From Dehalococcoidia bacterium (GTDB lineage: Bacteria > Chloroflexota > Dehalococcoidia > JACVQG01 > JAHKAY01), in assembly GCA_030744635.1 (NCBI GenBank), contig JASLQE010000298.1, forward strand, positions 1 through 5,337: 5,337 bases of DNA, in the 5' to 3' direction. The first letter of the stretch is position 1; every line of letters begins with the position of its first letter. A model generated the notes under the pieces. It ran no database searches. It had not been told where the DNA came from and worked only from the letters and a program-made list of their open reading frames with translations. Positions 1 through 5,337 of this stretch are shown piece by piece. Position numbers and translations under genes: made by a program.

Positions 1-1071
1 AATCTGCTCCAACCAACCCTGCAGGCGGGCATGAGGGGATTCAGGGGCGAGTTGACCGTATAGCCCCAGGATTTCCAGGCCTGTCCGAATGGACCGGGCG
101 ACCACCTCCGTCGTGAATACCTTCACCTCCGAGGCCTCAAAATTGGGCACCCGGTCATGGTTGATAACATCTACCACCCGCCAAGACATCGCCCGGCCCA
201 CCGCAGCCTCCACGGCTACCTGGGCCAGGCGGGTGCGGTGCTGGGGCTTGAGCCCCACCTGCAAGGCGTATTTCAGCATCTCGTCCAGAATACGACGGGC
301 CATACTGGCGTAGCGCACACCGGGCCAGGCCCGTTCAAAGTCCAGGGCGGTCATGACCACGTACCAGCCCCGGTTGAGCTCCCCCACCAAGCCGCTTCTG
401 GGTACCCTGACATTGTCAAAGTAGACCTCGTTAAAAGAGTGTGCGCCGGCCATGTTGATAAGGGGGCGTACGGTGATGCCGGGGGTCTTCATGTCTACCA
501 GCAGCATGCTGATACCCTTGTGCTGGGGGGCGGAGGGGTCCGTGCGCACCGCCAGCCAGCACCAATCGGCCACATGAGCGGCGCTGGTCCATACCTTCTG
601 CCCGTCAACTATGAAACAGTTCCCTTCAAGCCGCGCCCTGGTGCTGAGGCTGGCCAGGTCCGAGCCTGAACCTGGCTCAGAGTATCCCGTGCACCAGAAA
701 CGCTCTCCGGAGGCGATGGGCGGCAAATGCTCCTGCTTCTGCTCCGGGGTGCCATACATGAGAAGGCAGGGTGCCACCCAGGCTGTGCCACCTATGCCCA
801 TCCCCGTGCCTGGAATACCCCAGTAGTTAGCCTCCTCCTGGAACACAAGCTGGGTGAGAACGGGGGCCTGTTGGCCGCCATACTCCTTTGGCCAGCTCTG
901 GGAGAGCCAGCCGCGTTGGCCCAGCTTTGCGCTGATGGCCCTGGTCACCGGCCATAGCTCCGGTGTATACTCCTCCTCAGCTCCCAGCCAGTAAGGGGGT
1001 AGCTCATTGCTAACGAAACCGGCTACTTCCTCACGAAATGCTTCCTCCTCAGGGGTGAACCTGAAGTCCAT
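1..1071 (-). CDS. Acyl-CoA dehydrogenase, second of a tandem pair (3' end cut by the window edge)
   Basis: This is a flavin acyl-CoA dehydrogenase, which introduces an alpha,beta double bond into an acyl-CoA and passes electrons to an electron-transfer flavoprotein. The frame is open from the ATG at 1071 to the window edge, giving 357 residues. Family members run to about 380-400, so only the C-terminal 30-40 residues are missing. Visible in order are an N-terminal helical domain opening MDFRFTPEEEAFREEV, the motif YSEPGSGSDLASL (130-142) at the start of the beta domain, the flavin-contacting GQKVWTSAAHVADW (157-170), and ALDFER (242-247). E246 in ALDFER sits where isovaleryl-CoA and long-chain acyl-CoA dehydrogenases carry their catalytic base. 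The C-terminal GGTxEIQ segment would lie outside the window. The start is well supported: AGGAGG lies 5 nt upstream, and the N-terminus matches that of the neighbouring paralogue. The acyl substrate cannot be read from the sequence; this motif set is common in broad FadE-like and branched or cyclic acyl-CoA enzymes. Confidence 0.93.
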   Translation of the reverse strand, partial: MDFRFTPEEEAFREEVAGFVSNELPPYWLGAEEEYTPELWPVTRAISAKLGQRGWLSQSWPKEYGGQQAPVLTQLVFQEEANYWGIPGTGMGIGGTAWVAPCLLMYGTPEQKQEHLPPIASGERFWCTGYSEPGSGSDLASLSTRARLEGNCFIVDGQKVWTSAAHVADWCWLAVRTDPSAPQHKGISMLLVDMKTPGITVRPLINMAGAHSFNEVYFDNVRVPRSGLVGELNRGWYVVMTALDFERAWPGVRYASMARRILDEMLKYALQVGLKPQHRTRLAQVAVEAAVGRAMSWRVVDVINHDRVPNFEASEVKVFTTEVVARSIRTGLEILGLYGQLAPESPHARLQGWLEQI

Positions 1072-1076
1072 TGCTT

Positions 1077-1082
1077 CCTCCT
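1077..1082 (-). promoter_or_regulatory. Ribosome-binding site AGGAGG for the second acyl-CoA dehydrogenase, overlapping the upstream stop codon
   Basis: On the minus strand the sequence reads CAATAGGAGGAAGCAATG. A perfect AGGAGG lies 5 nt before the ATG at 1071, and its first two bases are the last two of the TAG that ends the upstream dehydrogenase. A ribosome terminating on the first gene would sit on the initiation site of the second, which suggests coupled, roughly equimolar translation. The site is seen directly; the coupling is inferred. Confidence 0.85.
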
Positions 1083-2250
1083 ATTGAGTGGTTAACCCAA
1101 GGCCCCTGATGGCGATGATGTTACGCTGTATCTCTGATGTGCCCCCCCGGATGGAATCGGACACTGCCCGCATGTAAAAGAGGCCCAGCTCTCCCTCGTA
1201 CGGCGCTCTATGGCTGGCCCGTCCCAACTGGGAGTAGAGTCCTAATGCGGCGCCCGCCGTACCCGACAGGCGCTGGGTCAGCTCTGAGCCAAAGAGCTTC
1301 ACCATGGAGGCCTGGTAGGTGGGCGCATGGCCTCCGGCCATCAGCGACAGTACCTGGTAGGAGAGCACTCGTAGCACCTCCAGCTCGGTAGCCCGCTTAC
1401 TGATTTCGGAGCGCAGCCCGGGGCGGCTATGTAATACCCACGGATTATTGTTGACATAATCTATCATCCGGGATACAAGATAGGTGGCGTTGCCTATGAA
1501 CATGGCCGCTCCAGCGGTGGCCCGCTCAAAGTCCAGCGCGGCGGCCACATAGTACCAGCCGCGGTTTTCTTCGCCTATCAGGGCGTCCCGGCCGACACGG
1601 GCGTTGTCTAGGAAAACCTCGTTGAAGCGGCGGTCTCCGGCCATGCTTATAAGCGGGTGCACCGTAATGCCCGGTGTCTTCATGTCAACCAGAAAGAGGC
1701 TTATCCCCCGGTGCTTGGGGACGTCTGGGTCGGTGCGGGAGGCAACCCAGGCGTAGTGGGCCATATCCGCCTCCGAGGAGAACAGCTTCTGGCCCGATAG
1801 GGTGAAGCCATCCCCTTCGGGGCTGGACCGCAGCTCCAGGGAGGCCAGGTCTGAGCCGGCGTGTGGCTCCGAATAGAGGAGGGTAAAGACGACCTCACCA
1901 CTGGCGATGAGGGGCAGGAAACGCTCCTTCTGCTGGGGGCTGCCGCAGAGCATAAGGCTGGGGGCCACTATTGACTCCGCTACATTGCGGTACTCCACAC
2001 CCCTCTTGGCCATCTCCTCCGCCATGATGAATCGGTACATTGGAGGCCGGCCTAGGCCGCCGTGCTCCTCTGGCCAGGTGAGGGTCAGCCAGCCCCGGTG
2101 TCCCAGCTTATGCAAAAAGGCATGGTAAAGTGGGCCGGGCAGGCCCCGCTCCTCGTACTCCAGGCGCACATCCTCCGATAGCTCCTGCGTCAGAAAGCTG
2201 ACTACCTCTTCACGGAAGGCCTCTTCATCTGAGCTAAGCCGGAAGTCCAT
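1081..2250 (-). CDS. Acyl-CoA dehydrogenase, first of a tandem pair
   Basis: This is a complete 389-residue flavin acyl-CoA dehydrogenase of the FadE-like superfamily, oxidising an acyl-CoA to the 2,3-enoyl-CoA. In order it shows an N-terminal helical domain, YSEPHAGSDLASL (126-138), GQKLFSSEADMAHY (153-166), ALDFER (238-243) and a C-terminal helical domain ending SIRGGTSEIQRN (366-377). The medium-chain enzyme's catalytic Glu (YEGTSQIQ) is Gly here (G369). E242 in ALDFER occupies the alternative catalytic position used by isovaleryl- and long-chain acyl-CoA dehydrogenases. The usual flavin-stacking Trp of the K-x-W-T/I-S/T motif is Phe157, and the following TSxAH is SSEAD, so the active site departs from that of its neighbour. 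The ATG at 2250 is chosen over a longer open frame reaching 2436 because MDFR...EEEAFREEV-type N-termini match between the two paralogues and the extension merely runs antiphase through the isomerase gene. It overlaps that gene by 17 bp and has only a weak AGG 10 nt upstream, so coupled translation is likely. Substrate unknown. Confidence 0.94.
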   Translation of the reverse strand: MDFRLSSDEEAFREEVVSFLTQELSEDVRLEYEERGLPGPLYHAFLHKLGHRGWLTLTWPEEHGGLGRPPMYRFIMAEEMAKRGVEYRNVAESIVAPSLMLCGSPQQKERFLPLIASGEVVFTLLYSEPHAGSDLASLELRSSPEGDGFTLSGQKLFSSEADMAHYAWVASRTDPDVPKHRGISLFLVDMKTPGITVHPLISMAGDRRFNEVFLDNARVGRDALIGEENRGWYYVAAALDFERATAGAAMFIGNATYLVSRMIDYVNNNPWVLHSRPGLRSEISKRATELEVLRVLSYQVLSLMAGGHAPTYQASMVKLFGSELTQRLSGTAGAALGLYSQLGRASHRAPYEGELGLFYMRAVSDSIRGGTSEIQRNIIAIRGLGLTTQ

Positions 2251-3304
2251 ACCTCGCCAACCTATCTTTAAGGTAGTCAATGGTCTCCACCGGGGTGGGG
2301 TCAACGCAATAGAGCAGGGCCAGGTAGTAGCTAACATAGTCACCCCACACAATAAGGCTCGCCATCTGGGCCAAGGGGCCTTCACCCTCGCCCTGTAGCT
2401 CCTGATGGGCGATACCTTCACGCTCCAGGATTTCACGGGTCACCCGGTAGCGGAGGAGGATGCGAGGGTGTAGCAGTGGGGAGCTGAGAAGGACGACCAG
2501 GCTCCCTTGGGTCACGGATGTGGGGTTGGGATAGCCCACCACGGTGTTGTGGTTCAGCTCCGGCAGGGTGTCAAACATGGCCCAGGACTTGCTGTTCTCG
2601 TTGACCTGGGTCTTCCAACGCCGGGCCACGGGATTCATGAAGCCGGCCCCGTAAATGACGGGTAGCTTTCCTACAAGCTTCTGCGCTAGTTGCTTGGCGG
2701 GGTTGGAGGCGGTGGGTTGTGACTCTTTGAACCTGTCCACCAGGGACTCCATCAGAGCCAGGGCATCTTCCACGGCGGCGGTGCAGTCAGCCATGAAACT
2801 CAGGCGGTAGAGGAGGCCCAGCAGGCCAAAGAAGCTATAGCCGATAACCGCCCGCGGCGGGGCGGAGTATTCAATCGGGAACATGGGGATGCCCCGGTCA
2901 CTGGCTATCTCAGCCAGCCTGCCGCCGCCGGTGGCAATGACCTTGGGGGACGGTGAGTCTATGATGGAGTCCATGCAGGAGAGTGTCTCTTCAGTCATCC
3001 CAGAGTAGCTGGATAGAATTACCAGAATGGTATCGTCCACGGGGGGCAGTGGTGCATAGCCCCGGTGCACCTGGAGGCTCTTCCCCTCCAGGCGGGCCAG
3101 GGCGGCCACCAGGTCGCCACCGATGGCTGAGCCCCCCATGCCGGCCACAACTATCCGCGACACCGCGCTGTAACTATCGGGTAGCTTCATATCCAGGGCC
3201 CGTTGCCATGCCCGGCGGCACTGGGCTGGTATACCGGAGAGGTGCCGGCGCATGCCCGAGGGGTCAAGGGTCTCTATTGCGTTGGTACTGTCCAGATCGG
3301 CCAT
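2234..3304 (-). CDS. Bifunctional phosphoglucose/phosphomannose isomerase
   Basis: This cytosolic sugar-phosphate isomerase has two SIS domains and belongs to the PGI/PMI family typified by archaeal Pyrobaculum and Aeropyrum enzymes. It interconverts glucose-6-P and mannose-6-P with fructose-6-P. The protein has 356 residues, normal or slightly long for the family. Visible motifs are GMGGSAIGGD (55-64), the phosphate-binding SSYSGMTEET (98-107), PPRAVIGYSF (149-158), KTQVNENSKS (231-240), ELNHN (249-253) and DPTPVETIDYLK (335-346). E236 and H252 lie 16 residues apart, as do the catalytic Glu and His I recall for the Pyrobaculum enzyme, and K346 fits its C-terminal catalytic Lys. The ATG at 3304 is preferred because GGGGG lies 7 nt upstream. 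A GTG at 3310, overlapping the mutase stop as GTGA and adding two residues, is the alternative. It would supply mannose-6-P to the adjacent mutase. The SIS loop has Met where I expect Asn (SYSGNTEE). Confidence 0.95.
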   Translation of the reverse strand: MADLDSTNAIETLDPSGMRRHLSGIPAQCRRAWQRALDMKLPDSYSAVSRIVVAGMGGSAIGGDLVAALARLEGKSLQVHRGYAPLPPVDDTILVILSSYSGMTEETLSCMDSIIDSPSPKVIATGGGRLAEIASDRGIPMFPIEYSAPPRAVIGYSFFGLLGLLYRLSFMADCTAAVEDALALMESLVDRFKESQPTASNPAKQLAQKLVGKLPVIYGAGFMNPVARRWKTQVNENSKSWAMFDTLPELNHNTVVGYPNPTSVTQGSLVVLLSSPLLHPRILLRYRVTREILEREGIAHQELQGEGEGPLAQMASLIVWGDYVSYYLALLYCVDPTPVETIDYLKDRLARYGLPA

Positions 3305-3306
3305 GG

Positions 3307-4722
3307 TCACACCCCCGCCAAACGCTTTCCTGAGTCCAAAAGCCTATCAACCTGTTCCGGCAGGGTGCTTTCCGCATAGACCCGCATCAGGGGCTCAGTG
3401 CCCGAGAACCGTATCAGGAGCCAGGAGCCGTCGGTCATCAGAAAGTAGAACCCGTCCCGCGTATCTTTGCTGACCACTGGCACCCCATCCAGGGTGCTGG
3501 GGTAGGCCTCCACTAGGCGTTGCTGTGCCCCACCCTTCAGGGACGGGGAGAAGTGGATATCCTGTCGCTTGTAGTAATGGCGGCCTACCTTCTGGTAGAG
3601 GTAGTCTACCAGGGCGGAAAGTGGTTTTCCCGTGGTCACTACCATGTCCATAAAGCACAGGGAAGCCATGATACCATCCCGCTCCGGCACATGGCCCCGG
3701 AAACCGTAGCCGCCGCTCTCCTCGCCGCCTAAAAGGGCATTCTGGCTCAGCATGAGGGGTGCGATATGCTTGAAGCCCACTGGTGTCTTGATGACGGTGA
3801 CCCCGAAGGAGCCCCCCAGCTTGTCCAGCATGGCGGTGGAGGGCAGGTTGCCGACTATGGGCCCCCTCTGCCCTCTGAACTCCAAATAGTAGAGGGCTAG
3901 AAGCGAGAACACCTCCGGTGCCGATAGGGGCTGCCCGTTCTCGTCTACCACGCCCACCCGGTCGGCATCGCCATCGGTGGCTAAGCCCATACTGGCGTGA
4001 CGGCGGCGGACAGCGGCCCCCAGTGGAGCCAGGTTGGGGCCTATGGGCTCCGGTGTGACGCCAGGGAAGTTGGGGTTACGCTCCTGATGGATATGGCTCA
4101 AGTTTATCTGCCCGCTGGACAGCAATTCCGCCAAATATCCCAACCCCGCTCCATACATGGGGTCCACCACCACCTTGAGCGAGGACCGGCGGAGCCTATC
4201 CACATCCACCAGGGAGGCCAGACGGGCCTGGTATGTGGGGCGGGGGTCATATAGCTCCACCAGTCCCCTGGAGGTGGCCTCAGTCAACGGAAGGGGTGGG
4301 GTGGGCTGGGCCGGTGCAGCGGCTGCCAGGGCCTCGATGCGGGAGGCCGCCTTGGGTGAGAGGGCGGTGCCATCATGCTCCCGCAGCTTGAATCCGTTGT
4401 AGCGGTGAGGGTTGTGGCTGGCGGTTATTATGATGGCTGCCCCGGCGGCCTTCTCCAGCAGGCCGAAAACGGTAACCGGGGTGGGGGTGGACCGGGAGCA
4501 CAGGAATGCCTTGATGCCATTGGCGGCCAGTACTTCCGCAGAGGCGGCGGCGAAGTCCTCGGAGGCGAACCGAGTATCGTAACCAATCACCACCCCCTGC
4601 CCGGCCCGTCCGGCCTGCTGCAAATAGCCGGCCGTGGCGTGGGCACAGGCCCGCACCCCCTCAAAGGTGAAGTCTTGGGCGATGACCCCACGCCAGCCAT
4701 CGGTGCCAAACTGTATAGTCAA
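3307..4722 (-). CDS. Phosphoglucomutase/phosphomannomutase (alpha-D-phosphohexomutase family)
   Basis: This cytosolic enzyme moves phosphate between C6 and C1 of glucose or mannose through a phosphoserine intermediate and Mg2+. The 471-residue protein has the full four-domain layout: N-terminal FGTDGWRG (5-12), the catalytic serine loop TASHNP (100-105, nucleophile S102), the metal loop DGDADR (250-255), the sugar-recognition loop GGEESGG (332-338) and the phosphate-binding RFSGTEP (438-444). No key residue is missing. GGEESGG is typical of enzymes accepting glucose and mannose phosphates and differs from the GlmM loop, so phosphoglucosamine mutase is unlikely; glucose versus mannose cannot be decided here. 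The start is a TTG at 4722, chosen because the FGTDGWRG motif begins four residues later as in relatives, GGAGGT lies just upstream, and no in-frame ATG or GTG lies nearby upstream. The gene begins 37 bp after the nucleotidyltransferase and meets the isomerase start at its own TGA. Confidence 0.95.
   Translation of the reverse strand: MTIQFGTDGWRGVIAQDFTFEGVRACAHATAGYLQQAGRAGQGVVIGYDTRFASEDFAAASAEVLAANGIKAFLCSRSTPTPVTVFGLLEKAAGAAIIITASHNPHRYNGFKLREHDGTALSPKAASRIEALAAAAPAQPTPPLPLTEATSRGLVELYDPRPTYQARLASLVDVDRLRRSSLKVVVDPMYGAGLGYLAELLSSGQINLSHIHQERNPNFPGVTPEPIGPNLAPLGAAVRRRHASMGLATDGDADRVGVVDENGQPLSAPEVFSLLALYYLEFRGQRGPIVGNLPSTAMLDKLGGSFGVTVIKTPVGFKHIAPLMLSQNALLGGEESGGYGFRGHVPERDGIMASLCFMDMVVTTGKPLSALVDYLYQKVGRHYYKRQDIHFSPSLKGGAQQRLVEAYPSTLDGVPVVSKDTRDGFYFLMTDGSWLLIRFSGTEPLMRVYAESTLPEQVDRLLDSGKRLAGV
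3312..3316 (-). promoter_or_regulatory. Purine-rich GGGGG acting as ribosome-binding site for the isomerase
   Basis: The minus strand reads GGCGGGGGTGTGACCATGG across the junction. GGGGG lies 7 nt before the ATG at 3304 but directly against the GTG at 3310, which favours ATG as the true start. It lies inside the last codons of the mutase, so translation of the two genes is probably coupled. It is a G-rich rather than a perfect anti-rRNA match, so support is moderate. Confidence 0.5.
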
Positions 4723-4725
4723 GCC

Positions 4726-4731
4726 ACCTCC
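4726..4731 (-). promoter_or_regulatory. Ribosome-binding site GGAGGT before the TTG start of the mutase
   Basis: The minus strand reads AAGTGGAGGTGGCTTGACT. GGAGGT ends 3 nt before the TTG, closer than the usual 5-9 nt. A strong site paired with a weak start codon and tight spacing may set a modest translation rate. It is the only Shine-Dalgarno-like sequence in the 37-bp gap, so it supports TTG as the start. Confidence 0.7.
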
Positions 4732-4759
4732 ACTTGTTATATGCTCTTCAGCCGGATTA

Positions 4760-5337
4760 CTAGCGCTTCTTGCCCCGGATTCTGGCGGAAAGGGCCTTTT
4801 TTACCTCCTCACCCTCTCCCAGCACCCGGCCCTCCACCAGGCAGCCTTCGGCCACCAAGCAGTTGGAGGCCAGCACGGAGTCTCGGACTACGGCTCCACT
4901 CTTTACCCAGACTTTGTCCCACAGCACGGAGCCGTCCACCACTGCCCCTTCATCTATGCGGCAGTCCCGCCCCAGCGCTGCCGGGCCCATCAGCCGAGCG
5001 CCTGGCCCTACCACAGTGGACTCTGCTATCTCTACCGGGCCGCTTATCAGGGCATCTCTGTGTATACCGTCAGAGGACCTGATTCTGCCCCTCCTACCCG
5101 ATAGAAGCAGGTGCTGATGGAGCTTCAGGTAGTTCTGCGGGGTGCCTGTATCCAGCCAGAAACCTTCAAATGGATAGCCGTAAAAGTCGTGATGGCGACT
5201 GGCCATCATGGGAAAAAGGTCTTTCTCCAGCATGGAAGGGGTTCCGGTGTAGGGGATGTCATTCAGGACATGAGGCTCTAGGATGTATATCCCTGCGTTT
5301 ATATGGTGGCTGGGGGCTTTATCGCGGGGGGGTTTCT
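4760..5337 (-). CDS. Sugar-1-phosphate nucleotidyltransferase, probably mannose-1-phosphate guanylyltransferase (5' end cut by the window edge)
   Basis: This is the C-terminal 191 residues of a nucleotidyltransferase that joins a sugar-1-phosphate to an NTP, releasing pyrophosphate. The frame is open to the window edge. The first full codons are KP, preceded by a partial codon ending AG, which fits the family's EKP motif. Then come HHINAGIYIL (10-19), EKDLFP (37-42) and FEGFWLDTGTPQNYLK (56-71), the sugar- and metal-binding end of the GT-A-like catalytic domain. Residues about 85-180 form imperfect hexapeptide turns (ISGPVEI, VVGPGA, LGRDCRIDEGAVV, VVRDSVL, LVAEGCLVEG), a left-handed beta-helix, followed by a basic tail (IRGKKR). 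This layout is that of GDP-mannose pyrophosphorylase-like proteins; a glucose-1-P uridylyl- or thymidylyltransferase remains possible. The neighbouring isomerase and mutase favour mannose. Roughly the first 160 residues, including the GxGTRLxP nucleotide loop, are off the window. An in-frame ATG at 5233 is internal (Met35), not a start. Confidence 0.85.
   Translation of the reverse strand, partial: KPPRDKAPSHHINAGIYILEPHVLNDIPYTGTPSMLEKDLFPMMASRHHDFYGYPFEGFWLDTGTPQNYLKLHQHLLLSGRRGRIRSSDGIHRDALISGPVEIAESTVVGPGARLMGPAALGRDCRIDEGAVVDGSVLWDKVWVKSGAVVRDSVLASNCLVAEGCLVEGRVLGEGEEVKKALSARIRGKKR

Noticed and set aside
157..669. A 170-codon plus-strand open frame opposite the second acyl-CoA dehydrogenase
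   Set aside because: It is fully antisense to a well-supported gene, and no family motif was recognised. It reads as a mirror frame of biased codons.
2245..2280. A possible promoter before the first dehydrogenase (TTGACT on the minus strand)
   Set aside because: No TATAAT-like -10 lies 16-18 nt downstream, and the TTGACT is part of conserved isomerase codons (IDYL).
2251..2436. A 62-residue N-terminal extension of the first acyl-CoA dehydrogenase
   Set aside because: The extension only reads the isomerase gene in another frame (MKSWSVKVSPIRSYR...), and the paralogue starts at the equivalent MDFR, so the true start is 2250.
4723..4759. The 37-bp gap after the nucleotidyltransferase as a terminator or regulatory site
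   Set aside because: No GC-rich hairpin with a T run is present; it holds only the mutase ribosome-binding site.
4375..5082. A 235-codon plus-strand open frame opposite the mutase and nucleotidyltransferase
   Set aside because: It lies antisense to two genes with strong family motifs, crosses their junction, and its translation is Pro/Gly/Ser/Leu-rich low-complexity sequence with no recognisable domain. GC-rich codon bias on the minus strand explains it.
5326..5332. A run of seven G on the plus strand as a frameshift or phase-variation tract
   Set aside because: The frame through it reads EKPPRDK-like sequence into the conserved NAGIYIL motif without interruption, so the run is intact coding sequence. 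A lone 7-base tract in GC-rich DNA is not evidence for slippage.

Overview
The window is a densely packed run of five genes, all on the minus strand and so read from right to left. Both end genes are cut by the window edges. In transcription order they are: the C-terminal half of a sugar-1-phosphate nucleotidyltransferase (4760..5337, 5' end missing); a phosphoglucomutase/phosphomannomutase (3307..4722); a bifunctional phosphoglucose/phosphomannose isomerase (2234..3304); an acyl-CoA dehydrogenase (1081..2250); and a second, tandem acyl-CoA dehydrogenase (1..1071, 3' end missing). The junctions are a 37-bp gap, a 2-bp gap (or 4-bp GTGA overlap), a 17-bp overlap and a 9-bp gap. There is no room for a terminator, and I saw no convincing internal promoter, so the genes look like one transcript whose promoter lies to the right of the window.

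The first three genes make a coherent pathway. The isomerase can interconvert glucose-6-P, fructose-6-P and mannose-6-P. The mutase moves the phosphate from C6 to C1. The nucleotidyltransferase would charge the sugar-1-phosphate with a nucleotide. The likeliest product is GDP-mannose for cell-surface glycans, glycolipids or compatible solutes, although glucose-1-P chemistry is not excluded. The last two genes encode paralogous flavin acyl-CoA dehydrogenases of fatty-acid or other acyl-CoA breakdown. They have no obvious biochemical link to sugar-nucleotide synthesis, but the first of them starts inside the end of the isomerase gene.

Organism: the DNA is moderately GC-rich and uses ATA (Ile) and AGG (Arg) freely, with one TTG start and strong AGGAGG/GGAGG ribosome-binding sites. 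Together with a PGI/PMI-type isomerase and expanded acyl-CoA dehydrogenases, this suggests an uncultured bacterium such as a Chloroflexota (Dehalococcoidia-like) lineage rather than a high-GC actinomycete. That is inference; nothing here fixes the taxonomy.

No RNA gene, CRISPR array, mobile element or repeat was found, and no stretch over 40 bases lacks a gene. The window is mostly ordinary core and lipid metabolism. What deserves a second look is the fusion of a sugar-nucleotide operon to a tandem acyl-CoA dehydrogenase pair, and the asymmetry between the two dehydrogenases' active-site motifs.
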